Shown: positions 19,019 to 27,931 of the stretch, in pieces
Position numbering within the stretch: the stretch's first letter is position 1
Layout of the letters: the number at the start of each line of letters is the position of its first letter
NCBI GenBank assembly: GCA_902515485.1
Contig: CABXUR010000002.1
Coordinates: 16,001 to 76,092, forward strand
Reading direction: 5' to 3'
From: an uncultured Pelagibacteraceae bacterium
Lineage (GTDB): Bacteria; Pseudomonadota; Alphaproteobacteria; Pelagibacterales; Pelagibacteraceae
Length of the DNA: 60,092 nucleotides
Notes under the pieces: model-generated
Told to the model about the DNA's origin: nothing
Databases searched by the model: none
The model's input: the letters and a program-made list of their open reading frames with translations, nothing else
Program-made: the position numbers and the translations under genes

Positions 19019-19855
19019 TTAATTATTTTTTTCTCTTAACTTATCTGCTTCAAAAACACCTAGAACGTGAAAATCTTCACAATGAAGCCCAAGCTCTTTT
19101 AAGGATTTTTGAACTTTTGGATCTTCGATATGACCATCTAATTCACATAAGAAAAAGAATGAGTCAAAAGTATTCTTTTCTGGATAGCTCTGTAATTTTG
19201 TTAAATTAACTCCATTAATAGCAAAGCCTCCTAGTGATTGATAAAGTGCAGCTGGTTTACTTTTTAATTTAAATAAAAAAGAAGTGATGTATTTTTTATC
19301 TCCAAATTCTGGTTGTGAAATATTTTTACCCATAATTAAAAATCTTGTTAAATTGCCATTTTCATTTTCAATATTTTTTTTAATTACGCTTAAACCATAA
19401 ATTTCAGCACTTAAAGAAGAGGCTATTGCTGCTTGCTTAATATCTTTAGTTTTAGAAATCATTTCTGCAGACCCTGCTGTGTCAGCTCTAATATGCTCTG
19501 CTATATTATTATCTTTAATAAATTTTGAACATTGAGATAACCCTTGAGCATGAGAATATACCTCTTTAATGTCACTTAACTTCGCATCAGGTTGTCCTAA
19601 CAAATTATGTTCAATTTTTTGAAAATGCTCTTCATAAATATTTAGTCTATGTTTAAAGATTAAATATTCAATACCAATATTGCCTGTAATTCTATTAGAC
19701 TCTGGGATAATTATTTTACACTCAGGCTCTGAACTTGCTTTATTAAAACATTCGTCAAAAGTTTTACATGGTAAAATTTCGGCATCGGGATCTACTGATA
19801 AAGCAGCTAAATGTGAATATGCTCCAAAAGTACCCTGAAAATATATTTTTGACAT
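19019..19855 (-). CDS. pheA: Prephenate dehydratase
   Basis: It converts prephenate to phenylpyruvate for phenylalanine synthesis. The 278 residues hold the dehydratase domain: FQGTFGAYSHLAA at the start, the PESNRITGNIG region, and the HAQGLSQC and TAGSAEM segments. An ACT regulatory domain follows, with the KPAALYQSLGGFAINGVNLTKLQS motif near 205-230. There is no fused chorismate mutase. It shares one base with kdsB upstream, an arrangement also common in other alphaproteobacteria. Confidence 0.95.
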   Translation of the reverse strand: MSKIYFQGTFGAYSHLAALSVDPDAEILPCKTFDECFNKASSEPECKIIIPESNRITGNIGIEYLIFKHRLNIYEEHFQKIEHNLLGQPDAKLSDIKEVYSHAQGLSQCSKFIKDNNIAEHIRADTAGSAEMISKTKDIKQAAIASSLSAEIYGLSVIKKNIENENGNLTRFLIMGKNISQPEFGDKKYITSFLFKLKSKPAALYQSLGGFAINGVNLTKLQSYPEKNTFDSFFFLCELDGHIEDPKVQKSLKELGLHCEDFHVLGVFEADKLREKNN

Positions 19856-20586
19856 TAAGCTTTATATTCCATAATTTTTTTTAAGGCCAGATAATCTTCT
19901 TCAGTATCAACTCCTATTGGCGATGATTTTGCTAGAGCTACATTTATTTTGATATTATTATCTAGTGCTCTTAATTGTTCTAATCTATTTTTAATTTCAT
20001 TTTGAGATTGTTTTAATCTTACAAATTTTTCTAATGTTTCAGCTGAATAACAATAAACTCCTATATGATGATAAATGTTATTCTTTTTGGAGGAGTTTCT
20101 TAAAAAATTCTCAGCACTAGAAAAATCTTCTTCTTTAAGATTTTTTTTAGTGATAACCTTTACTATATTTTCATTTTCTAAATCGTTATAATTTTTTATA
20201 TAAGCGGCAAGAGTTCCCATTTGAGTTGGGTAAACAGTCATTTTCTTATTTAAGTTGATAATATCATCAATATCAATTGCTGGTTCGTCACCCTGCAAGT
20301 TCATTATTAAATCTACATCTTTGATATCTAATTTCTTTAACGCTTCATAAATTCTGTCAGTACCAGTTTTATGATTATTGCTTGTAATTATAGCTTTACC
20401 TCCATTTTTTGTAACATCATCTACTATTTCCTGGTCTTCCGTAGCAACGACAACCTCTCCAATATTTGCCTCTTGAGCTCTTTTAAATACATGTGAGATG
20501 ATTGATAAGCCATTTATTTTAAGTAAAGGTTTACCTGACAGTCTTGTTGCTGATAATCTTGATGGAATAATAGTCAATGTTTTCAT
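19855..20586 (-). CDS. kdsB: 3-deoxy-manno-octulosonate cytidylyltransferase
   Basis: KdsB activates Kdo with CTP for lipopolysaccharide inner core. The 243-residue protein begins with IIPSRLSATRLSGKPLL, the nucleotide-binding loop of this family. It also carries ATEDQEI, the MNLQGDEP metal-site motif, HHIGVYCYS, and LEQLRALDNN near the C-terminus. It fits with kdsD at 25612 and lptB/lptC downstream, so this genome makes a Kdo-containing LPS. Its divergent partner is a cytochrome c gene 88 bases away. Confidence 0.96.
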   Translation of the reverse strand: MKTLTIIPSRLSATRLSGKPLLKINGLSIISHVFKRAQEANIGEVVVATEDQEIVDDVTKNGGKAIITSNNHKTGTDRIYEALKKLDIKDVDLIMNLQGDEPAIDIDDIINLNKKMTVYPTQMGTLAAYIKNYNDLENENIVKVITKKNLKEEDFSSAENFLRNSSKKNNIYHHIGVYCYSAETLEKFVRLKQSQNEIKNRLEQLRALDNNIKINVALAKSSPIGVDTEEDYLALKKIMEYKA

Positions 20587-20674
20587 TATATTTAGAAATT
20601 ATTATACATTTTAAATAGCAATAGAGGCAAATTTATACATTAAATTTTGGTAATTTTTTAATTTATCGTGATAT

Positions 20675-21238
20675 ATGTTCAAAAATAAAATTACAAAAAT
20701 GGATTCTTTTGAGCTTAATAAAATAGTAGCAGCAGTTCTAATGGTTGCTCTTTTAGTAATAGGTATTGGAAAACTATCTAACGTAATATTTCATGTGGAA
20801 AAACCTAAAACTCCAGGTTACGCAGTTGAAGTAGAACAAGCCACTACTATGACATCATCAGCTAAAGCTTCTGTTGAAGAAAAAATTGATATTGCTGCAT
20901 TGATGGCAATGGGTGATGTGGCGTCAGGTGAAAAAATTTTCAAAAAATGTGCTGCATGTCATTCCATAATAAAGGGTGGAAAAAATAATATTGGTCCTGC
21001 TTTATATAATGTAGTTGGAAGAAAAACTGGTGCTGTTACAGATTATAAATACTCTAAGGCTTTAGCATCGTTTGAAAAAGAATGGACTTTTGAAGAGTTA
21101 AACGGATATTTAATTAAACCTGCAAAATGGATTAAGGGAACAAAAATGGCATTTGCTGGATTAAGAAAAGAAAAAGATAGAGCCTCAGTTATAAAATATT
21201 TAAATCAAAATTCAGATAACCCAGTACCATTACCCTAG
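20675..21238 (+). CDS. Membrane-anchored c-type cytochrome (CycM/c552-like)
   Basis: The 187-residue protein has an N-terminal membrane anchor (about 15-32) and a periplasmic linker. A single class I cytochrome c domain follows, with heme motif CAACH at 92-96 and a likely axial methionine in the GTKMAFAG segment. The family carries electrons from the bc1 complex to cytochrome oxidase in alphaproteobacteria. The position divergent from kdsB-pheA is common in that class. Its end overlaps the convergent argF by 9 bases. The exact name within the family is uncertain. Confidence 0.92.
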   Translation: MFKNKITKMDSFELNKIVAAVLMVALLVIGIGKLSNVIFHVEKPKTPGYAVEVEQATTMTSSAKASVEEKIDIAALMAMGDVASGEKIFKKCAACHSIIKGGKNNIGPALYNVVGRKTGAVTDYKYSKALASFEKEWTFEELNGYLIKPAKWIKGTKMAFAGLRKEKDRASVIKYLNQNSDNPVPLP

Positions 21239-22159
21239 TTTATCAAAACAATACAACAAGATACTTTTTTGAACATGAACTCTATTAAGAGCTTGTTGCC
21301 AGACATGTGATTTATTTCCTAAAAAAATTTCATCACTCACTTCAGTTCCACGAGGTAAACAGTGTAGAAAAATACAATCTCTTTTTGCAAAACTCATTAA
21401 TTTTTTATCTATTTTAAATTTTTTAAATTGTTCAATTTTTTTCTTTTTATTTACTTTGTCATTTAAAGATATAACTTTATCTGAAAATATAACATCAGCA
21501 CCTTTAACTGCTTTTTTAGGATCATTGTAAATAAATATTTTTTTATTATTCTCTTTTACCCATATCTTAACTTCTTTGCCTGGTTCAAATTTTTTAGGAC
21601 ATCCTATACTGAGTTTGAATGAAAATTTAACCGAAGCTGCTATCAAGCTATCTAAAACATTATTAGAGTCCCCAACCCAACAAATATTTAATTTTGAGAT
21701 TGGTTTTTTTTTTATTTCCTCTACAGTAAATACATCTGATAATACTTGAGTTGGATGTGAAGATGGACTTAAACCATTAATTACTGGTATTGTTAAATGA
21801 TCTCTGAAACTCTCGACTTTTTCATCACTATCAGTTCTCAACATAAAACCATCGCCATAAGTTGAGAGTATTTTTGCAGTATCAGCTATACTTTCTCCAC
21901 CTTGGCCAAGATGAAGTTCATTTGATCTCAGTGTCAATGTTCCACCACCAAGCTGCTTAATAGCTAAATAAAAGCTTATTCTTGTTCTTGAGCTTGCCTT
22001 TTCAAACATTTGGATAAGCATTTTTCCTTTTAATGGAGCTCCTTTATCAACTTCAAGTGTACTCATTTTTTTTCTTAATTTTTTTCTTTTTTTTGCATCA
22101 GTTATAATTTTTTTAAGATCTTTAGCTGGAATATCTTTTAAATTTATAAAATGTTTCAT
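21230..22159 (-). CDS. argF: Ornithine carbamoyltransferase
   Basis: It forms citrulline from ornithine and carbamoyl phosphate. The 309 residues contain the carbamoyl phosphate loop SSRTR at 56-60 (usually STRTR; first T is S here). They also contain HPTQVLSDVFT, the DSNNV ornithine-domain segment and the HCLPRG motif near the C-terminus, all expected for ArgF. It follows argD with a 1-base gap. The SSRTR variant is conservative and should not impair phosphate binding. Confidence 0.95.
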   Translation of the reverse strand: MKHFINLKDIPAKDLKKIITDAKKRKKLRKKMSTLEVDKGAPLKGKMLIQMFEKASSRTRISFYLAIKQLGGGTLTLRSNELHLGQGGESIADTAKILSTYGDGFMLRTDSDEKVESFRDHLTIPVINGLSPSSHPTQVLSDVFTVEEIKKKPISKLNICWVGDSNNVLDSLIAASVKFSFKLSIGCPKKFEPGKEVKIWVKENNKKIFIYNDPKKAVKGADVIFSDKVISLNDKVNKKKKIEQFKKFKIDKKLMSFAKRDCIFLHCLPRGTEVSDEIFLGNKSHVWQQALNRVHVQKSILLYCFDKLG

Positions 22160-22160
22160 T

Positions 22161-23327
22161 TTAATTTATTTCTGAACAAACTTTTTCTATTATCTTTAAA
22201 GCTTGATTAATTTCACTTTTTTTTACATTTAAAGGTGGCAAAACTCTAACTACATTTTCAGCGGCTCTTATAGTCAATAATTTATTATCCATCAGTTTTT
22301 TTATAAATTTTGTTTGATCTACTTTAAGTTTTATACCAATTAATAAACCTTTTCCTCTAATCTCATTGATAATATTTGGATATTTTTTCTTGATATCATT
22401 GAGATTTAATAAAAAATATTTTGAAATTCTTTTTACATTATTTAAAAACTTTTTATTGTGAATAATATCCATCACTGTATTACCAACAGACATAGCAAGT
22501 GGGTTTCCTCCAAAAGTAGAACCATGAGTTCCTGCTATCATTCCTGAAGCAACTTTTTTATTCATTAAAACTGCACCAATTGGAAATCCACCACCAATTC
22601 CTTTTGCAATTGGTACAATATCTGGTTTTACTTTTGATTTTTCAAAAGCAAAAAAATCACCTGATCTTCCTATTCCACATTGAACTTCATCTAAAATTAA
22701 TAATATATTTTTTTTGTCACAAATTTTTCTTAGCTCGATTAAGCACCAATCAGGTACTACTTTTATACCACCCTCTCCCATTATTGTCTCAATCATTATG
22801 GCTGCTGTATTTTTGGAAATTTTTTTTCTTAAAGATGTATGACTGCCAAATTCAAAATGATCAAAGCCACTTACTTTTGGTCCAAAACCTTCTGTCATTT
22901 TTTTTGAACCACTTGCATAAATTGCAGCTATGGTTCTTCCATGAAAACTATTTTTAACACACAAAATTCTATTTTTTTTTGGTTTACCAATTGAGTAAAA
23001 ATATCTTCTTGCAACTTTTATTGCCGCCTCTGTCGCTTCTGCACCACTATTTTGAAACATTACATAATCAGCAAAAGTTTTTTTAGCTAATTTTTTTGCT
23101 AATAATTCCCCTTCTGGAATTTGAAATGCATTTGAAACATGCCAAAGTTTTTTTGATTGTTTGTGAACAGTATTTATTAATTTTGGATGTGCGTGACCTA
23201 AGGAATTTACAGCTATGCCTTGAACAAAATCTAAATATTTTTTTCCGTCAGTTGAATACAGGAAGCTTCCCTTGCCATATTTAAATGAAATCTTTTTTCT
23301 ATTATAATTTTTTGTTAAATAGCTCAT
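22161..23327 (-). CDS. argD: Acetylornithine aminotransferase
   Basis: A class III PLP aminotransferase of 388 residues that makes N-acetylornithine. The conserved NSGAEATEAAIKVAR motif is near 93-107, the PLP-interacting Asp is in LDEVQCGIGRSG near 213, and the Schiff-base lysine is Lys242 in AKGIGGGFP. GSTFGGNPLA follows. It may also serve as succinyl-diaminopimelate aminotransferase, since dapD and dapE are present and such dual use is known. It is the first gene of argD-argF and diverges from gcrA. Confidence 0.94.
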   Translation of the reverse strand: MSYLTKNYNRKKISFKYGKGSFLYSTDGKKYLDFVQGIAVNSLGHAHPKLINTVHKQSKKLWHVSNAFQIPEGELLAKKLAKKTFADYVMFQNSGAEATEAAIKVARRYFYSIGKPKKNRILCVKNSFHGRTIAAIYASGSKKMTEGFGPKVSGFDHFEFGSHTSLRKKISKNTAAIMIETIMGEGGIKVVPDWCLIELRKICDKKNILLILDEVQCGIGRSGDFFAFEKSKVKPDIVPIAKGIGGGFPIGAVLMNKKVASGMIAGTHGSTFGGNPLAMSVGNTVMDIIHNKKFLNNVKRISKYFLLNLNDIKKKYPNIINEIRGKGLLIGIKLKVDQTKFIKKLMDNKLLTIRAAENVVRVLPPLNVKKSEINQALKIIEKVCSEIN

Positions 23328-23498
23328 AATTTAAATCAGCTTTTATAAATTTTAATTATTAGATACAAGTTATGATTGAAAATACATATAATCCAATTTT
23401 AGGTTATTTGTGTTGATAACTGTAAGATTTTGCTTGTTTAATTTTTTAATATATCAGTATATTGTTGTTTTTAAAAACGTATATACAACATATAGATA

Positions 23499-23993
23499 AT
23501 GAGTTGGAACGAAGAAAAAGTTAATAAATTAAAAGAGCTTTGGGGTAAAGGAAATACTGCAAGTCAAATTGCTGAAATTATTGGTGGAATTAGCAGAAAT
23601 GCAGTTATTGGAAAAGCTCATAGATTAAATCTATCTGCTAAAATAAAAACAAGAGCAGCTACATCTAATCAAAATTTTGAAAATTCACAGGTACAAAAGG
23701 ATGTTAAATCTAGAAGAGGAAGAAAAAGTAAATTTAAATCTTTGATTATTGAAAAAGATTTTGAACCTGAAAATCCAAAGCAATTAGAAGAACTTGATGA
23801 AAATTCATGTAAATGGCCTGTTGGTCATCCAGATGAGAAAGGTTTTTATTTTTGTGGAAGGTCGTCTTTAAAAGATTTCTCTTATTGCAAACTTCATCTT
23901 TTGTATGCTTATCAGCCTAAAGGGAAAAAAGAAGAAGTTTCTGATAAAGAGGAAGTTCCTGATTTTATAGAAAAAAAGATACAGTCAGCTTAA
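23499..23993 (+). CDS. gcrA: GcrA-type cell cycle regulator
   Basis: The 164-residue protein begins with the family's DNA-binding helix-turn-helix (MSWNEEKVNKLKELWGKG, then SQIAEIIGGISRNAVIGKAHR). A basic linker follows, then a C-terminal domain with a conserved Cys-Trp-Pro-x-G segment near 108-112 and two further Cys. In Caulobacter, GcrA binds RNA polymerase sigma-70 and acts at GANTC sites methylated by CcrM. The 171-base upstream spacer, one of the longest here, suggests its own promoter (possible TTGATA/TTTAAT pair near 23413-23442, weak). Confidence 0.93.
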   Translation: MSWNEEKVNKLKELWGKGNTASQIAEIIGGISRNAVIGKAHRLNLSAKIKTRAATSNQNFENSQVQKDVKSRRGRKSKFKSLIIEKDFEPENPKQLEELDENSCKWPVGHPDEKGFYFCGRSSLKDFSYCKLHLLYAYQPKGKKEEVSDKEEVPDFIEKKIQSA

Positions 23994-24008
23994 GATGATT
24001 TAGTTAAT

Positions 24009-24986
24009 TTAATTTTTTAAATCTTCAGAAGTATACTTTTCGGTTGAAAATTGCCCTCCCTCTCTCCACATGTAACAATATTTTTTTACTTCATCATCAA
24101 AGTATCTGACACTAGGAATTCCAATTTCTGAGTTAGTTTTATATTTCCCAGATGATATATTGTCATATTTTAACAATCTTAACTGATCGCAGGTAAGCAG
24201 AGGGTTAGGTAATAACTCAAAAAATCGGGCTGAAAATTTTGCTAACGGTAAAGGGAAAGGCACTAAAATTCTTTTTTTATCAATCAAATTTAATAACTTT
24301 TGTAACAGTTCCTTAAAAGATATTATCTCAGGTCCTGTACATTCAATTATTTTTGAATAAATATTTTTAGAAATAATATGGTTAATTGTATCAGTTAAAT
24401 CTGAGCAATGGATCGGAGCAAATTTAGTTTTTCCATCGTAATAAAGAGGAAATATTGGTAATCTGTTTAAAAGTGTCATAAAATTTGTCGTAAAATTATC
24501 ATCTACAGAATAAACAATTGACGGTCTTAAAATTGTTGCCAAAGGAAAGTTTTTTAAAACATTGTTTTCACCCACTAATTTACTTTTAGCATATTCAGAA
24601 TCAATAGCATCATTTATTCCAAGTGCTGATAAATGAATAAAATGTTTTAAATTATATTCTTTACAAAGCTTAGCTAACAAAGATGGAAAAATAGAATGGA
24701 TGTTTTTGAATGTGTTTCCTTTTTTTTTTTCAAATAATATTCCTATTAAATTAATACAAATATCTGTTTTTTTAAAAAGATCTCTTATTTTTTTTTCATC
24801 AAATATATTGGCTTCTACAATATCGATATAACCTGCATTTGCTTGGGTTTTGATAATGTAGCTTTTTTGATGAATATTTCTTGTTACAACAGTTACTCTA
24901 TAATTATTTTTAGTTAATTTTCTAATCAAGTTTCGACCTATCTGGCCACTACCTCCAAAAATTAGACAATGCTTTGAATTCGTCAT
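24009..24986 (-). CDS. NDUFA9-like NAD(P)-binding epimerase family protein
   Basis: A 325-residue atypical short-chain dehydrogenase. The Rossmann motif GGSGQIGRN is at about residues 11-19, then SALGI and YAKSK (catalytic Tyr-x-x-x-Lys pattern). The LRPSIVYS segment places it in the family of the mitochondrial complex I subunit NDUFA9. Alphaproteobacteria carry such a homologue, which may assist complex I or quinone-linked work; its reaction is unknown. Its start codon is only 14 bases from that of the divergent rnd gene, so promoters must lie inside the opposing coding regions. Confidence 0.85.
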   Translation of the reverse strand: MTNSKHCLIFGGSGQIGRNLIRKLTKNNYRVTVVTRNIHQKSYIIKTQANAGYIDIVEANIFDEKKIRDLFKKTDICINLIGILFEKKKGNTFKNIHSIFPSLLAKLCKEYNLKHFIHLSALGINDAIDSEYAKSKLVGENNVLKNFPLATILRPSIVYSVDDNFTTNFMTLLNRLPIFPLYYDGKTKFAPIHCSDLTDTINHIISKNIYSKIIECTGPEIISFKELLQKLLNLIDKKRILVPFPLPLAKFSARFFELLPNPLLTCDQLRLLKYDNISSGKYKTNSEIGIPSVRYFDDEVKKYCYMWREGGQFSTEKYTSEDLKN

Positions 24987-25000
24987 ATATATATTTAAAA

Positions 25001-25612
25001 ATGAGTAATAATATTAAATTGCACCAAAAAGATTTACCAGAAGATTTAGATTTAGGCAATGTGTTAGCAGTTGATGGTGAGTTCATGGGTCTTAATTTTA
25101 GAAGAGACCCTCTTTGTTTAATACAATTGTCTTCAGGAGATTCAGATGCTCATATTGTTCAGCTTGATAGAAAGAACTATGAAGCGCCAAATTTAATAAA
25201 AATACTCAAAGACGAAAATATTACAAAAATATTTCATTATGGAAGAGCAGATATGGCTCATATTAAATTTTATTTAAAAACTGAAACAAATAATATTCTA
25301 GACACCAAAATTGCCTCTAAATTAGCTAGATCTTATTCTGATAATCATTCTTTAAAAACATTAATTAAAGAATTTGCAAATGTAGATGTAAGTAAACAAT
25401 TTCAAAGTTCTGATTTTGGGGGTATCCTTACTCCAGCACAACTAAAATATTGTGCAAATGATGTTATTTTTTTGCATAAAATTCATGATGAGTTATTCAA
25501 AATACTTGAGAGAGAAAATAGGATACAGCTTTATAAGGATTGTTTAAAGTTTTTAAAAACTAGGGTTGATCTTGATCTAGCTTTATTCAAAGAGGATATT
25601 TGGTCACATTAA
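25001..25612 (+). CDS. rnd: Ribonuclease D-type 3'-5' exonuclease
   Basis: The protein contains only the DEDDy exonuclease domain (about 203 residues) and lacks the HRDC domains of E. coli RNase D, as is usual in alphaproteobacteria. Exo I is AVDGEFMGL, Exo II is in FHYGRADMAH, and Exo III is YCANDVIFL. I start at the ATG at 25001 (MSNNIKLHQKDLPEDL). An in-frame TTG at 24974 would overlap the divergent gene's start and adds residues unlike the family. It probably trims tRNA or other RNA 3' ends. Confidence 0.9.
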   Translation: MSNNIKLHQKDLPEDLDLGNVLAVDGEFMGLNFRRDPLCLIQLSSGDSDAHIVQLDRKNYEAPNLIKILKDENITKIFHYGRADMAHIKFYLKTETNNILDTKIASKLARSYSDNHSLKTLIKEFANVDVSKQFQSSDFGGILTPAQLKYCANDVIFLHKIHDELFKILERENRIQLYKDCLKFLKTRVDLDLALFKEDIWSH

Positions 25613-26580
25613 TGAACAAAAAAAATTTTACAAAAATTGCCAAAGATGTAATTGAATTAGAAATAAAAAGTTTACAAAAATTAAAAAAAAAAATTGATAA
25701 TTCATTTAATAAAGCTGTAATCGAAATAGCAAAATGTCAATCTAAAGTAATTGTATGTGGGGTTGGAAAAAGTGGCCTAATTGCTTCTAAGATAGCAGCA
25801 ACACTATCTTCAGTAGGAACTTCTGCATTTAAGTTATCAGCAAGTGACTCATCGCATGGCGATTTAGGCTCTGTTCAAAAAAAAGATGTATTAATATTGT
25901 TAAGCTATTCTGGACAAACTAATGAACTTAAAAACATTATCCAGTATGCAAATAGAAATAAGGTATTATTGATTGGAATAATGTCAAAAAAAAACTCTAT
26001 TTTGTATAAAGCTGCGGACATAAAATTGTTAATCCCACAAGTAATTGAGTCTGGAGGAATAGTTCCTACATCAAGTACTACTGTTCAGCTTGCTATAGGT
26101 GATGCCCTCGCTATAGCGGCTATGCAATATAAAAATTTTGGAAATTTAGATTTTAAAAAAATTCATCCCGCTGGTAATTTAGGTTTAAAACTTAAAACAG
26201 TTGAAGATCTAATGATTACTGGAGCTCAAATTCCATTTGTTAAAGAAAATGTAAACATGAAAAAGGCCTTAGAAATATTAAATAAAAAAAAATTAGGATT
26301 TTTAATTATTCAAAATAAAAATAAAAAAACAATTGGAATTATCACTGATGGTCAAATTAGGAGATTTAAATCAAAAAAAAATAGTTTTCATTCATTAAAA
26401 GTAAAAAATGTGATGACGAAAAATCCTATAGGTGTTGATAAAGATATGTTGGCTGCTAAAGCATTAGCTCTAATGAATCATAAAAAGATTACTTCTTTAA
26501 GTGTTTTCAATAAAAAAAATAAGTCTAAGACAATTGGAGTAATTCACATACATAATATTCTTGCGTCTAATATTGTGTAA
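25612..26580 (+). CDS. kdsD: Arabinose-5-phosphate isomerase (KpsF/GutQ family)
   Basis: It interconverts ribulose 5-phosphate and arabinose 5-phosphate, the first step toward Kdo. The N-terminal SIS domain has CGVGKSGLIASKIAATLSS and the SASDSSHGDLGSV active-site segment. Two CBS domains follow in the last third. I place the start at the ATG at 25612, which overlaps the rnd stop as TAATG, giving 322 residues; a TTG four codons earlier is less likely. It leads straight into lptC, so Kdo synthesis and LPS export are coupled. Confidence 0.94.
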   Translation: MNKKNFTKIAKDVIELEIKSLQKLKKKIDNSFNKAVIEIAKCQSKVIVCGVGKSGLIASKIAATLSSVGTSAFKLSASDSSHGDLGSVQKKDVLILLSYSGQTNELKNIIQYANRNKVLLIGIMSKKNSILYKAADIKLLIPQVIESGGIVPTSSTTVQLAIGDALAIAAMQYKNFGNLDFKKIHPAGNLGLKLKTVEDLMITGAQIPFVKENVNMKKALEILNKKKLGFLIIQNKNKKTIGIITDGQIRRFKSKKNSFHSLKVKNVMTKNPIGVDKDMLAAKALALMNHKKITSLSVFNKKNKSKTIGVIHIHNILASNIV

Positions 26581-27147
26581 ATGAAAAAGAAAAATATTAT
26601 ATTTTTTTTAATTATATTTTTGCTAATTTTTTCACTAATTATATATCTTAAATACTCAAAAGAAGAGAGTATTTCTAAGACTGAAGAAGAAATTTTAGTA
26701 GAACCATATAAATCAAATATAATGGAAGAAGTTAGTTATTCATCTAAAGATGCTAGAGGAAATGAATACATAGTAAATGCATCTAAAGGTGAAATAGATT
26801 ATGACAAGCCAAACATAATATATCTTACAGATGTAAGAGCTTTCATTAAATTAACAAACTCAAATGATGTCACAATAACTTCAGATTTTGGAAAATATAA
26901 TACAAATAATTTTGACACTATTTTTTCAAAAAAAGTAATAATTAATTACTTAGATAATAAAATTACTGGTGAATATCTTGACTTTTCAATCGAAAGGAAT
27001 TCGATGATTATTTCAAGAAAAGTAGTCTATACAAATCTAGAAAATATTCTAAAAGCTGATGTTATTGAAATTAATGTTGCCACTAAGGATACTAAAATAT
27101 TTATGTATAAAGATAATAAAAAAGTGAATATAAAAAGCAAATATTAG
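26581..27147 (+). CDS. lptC: LPS export periplasmic protein LptC
   Basis: The 188-residue protein has one N-terminal membrane helix (about 5-24). A beta-rich periplasmic domain of the LptC/OstA-fold type follows, with the typical repeating pattern of a beta-jellyroll. LptC passes LPS from the LptB2FG transporter to LptA. It abuts kdsD and is followed one base later by lptB. The lptA gene that normally sits between lptC and lptB is absent here. Confidence 0.85.
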   Translation: MKKKNIIFFLIIFLLIFSLIIYLKYSKEESISKTEEEILVEPYKSNIMEEVSYSSKDARGNEYIVNASKGEIDYDKPNIIYLTDVRAFIKLTNSNDVTITSDFGKYNTNNFDTIFSKKVIINYLDNKITGEYLDFSIERNSMIISRKVVYTNLENILKADVIEINVATKDTKIFMYKDNKKVNIKSKY

Positions 27148-27148
27148 A

Positions 27149-27925
27149 ATGGCTGTCATTAAAAAATTTAGAATTAAATCATTTAAAAAAATAAATTCAG
27201 TAATTGAATTTGATAATGTTTCATTAGCTTATGGAAATAGGCTAATTTTAGATAATATAAATTTTAAAATCAACGAGGGTCAAATTTTTGGAATGCTTGG
27301 ACCAAACGGTGTTGGTAAGTCTACAATATTTAATCTTATAACAGGATTAATTAGCCCCAAAAGTGGAATAATAAAAATTAATGGTGAGAATGTAACTCAA
27401 TATCCGATATATTTAAGAAGTAAAAAATTTAAGGTTGGTTATGTTCCTCAGTATGGTGGTTTTTTTAATGAACTTACTCTGCATGACAATCTTAGAGCTA
27501 TAAGTGAAATTGTAATTGAAGATAAAAATTTTAGAAATGATAAAATTAATTATTTAATTTCAAAGTTTGAACTTGATAACTTAAAAGATATAAAAGCTAA
27601 ATTTTTATCTGGAGGACAAAAAAAAAAATTAGTGATTGCTTTATCACTTTTAAGTGACCCAAAAGTACTTCTTTTAGATGAATGTTTTGCGGCACTGGAT
27701 GTTTTAACTATTAAAATGTTACAAGAAACAATAGTTAGTTTACAAGAAGAAAATACAATTACAATTTGTATATGCGATCATCAGGCAAGAGATTTACTTG
27801 TGTGTGTTGATGTTGCAATGATCTTGAATAATGGGAAAGTTATAGCTCAAGACACTCCCTCAGAATTAGTTAATAATATTAATGCAAAAAATGCTTATTT
27901 TGGTGAAAGCTTTAGTTTCAAATAG
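27149..27925 (+). CDS. lptB: LPS export ABC transporter ATPase LptB
   Basis: The 258-residue ABC ATPase has Walker A GPNGVGKST, Q-loop YVPQYGGFF, signature LSGGQKKKL (usually LSGGERRR), Walker B LLLDECFAAL and the switch histidine in CDHQ. The LptB-type central region and the GKVIAQDTPSE tail fit the export ATPase that works with LptF and LptG. The first ~15 residues before the usual family start are basic. Directly upstream is lptC with a 1-base gap. Confidence 0.93.
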   Translation: MAVIKKFRIKSFKKINSVIEFDNVSLAYGNRLILDNINFKINEGQIFGMLGPNGVGKSTIFNLITGLISPKSGIIKINGENVTQYPIYLRSKKFKVGYVPQYGGFFNELTLHDNLRAISEIVIEDKNFRNDKINYLISKFELDNLKDIKAKFLSGGQKKKLVIALSLLSDPKVLLLDECFAALDVLTIKMLQETIVSLQEENTITICICDHQARDLLVCVDVAMILNNGKVIAQDTPSELVNNINAKNAYFGESFSFK

Positions 27926-27931
27926 GTATTC

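Noticed and set aside
22580-22957. 125-codon plus-strand frame antisense to argD
   Set aside because: It lies wholly within argD, has low-complexity Leu/Phe/His composition and no recognisable domain.
24974-25000. Upstream TTG start for rnd
   Set aside because: It overlaps the divergent gene's start codon and adds residues not typical of the family; an ATG at 25001 fits better.
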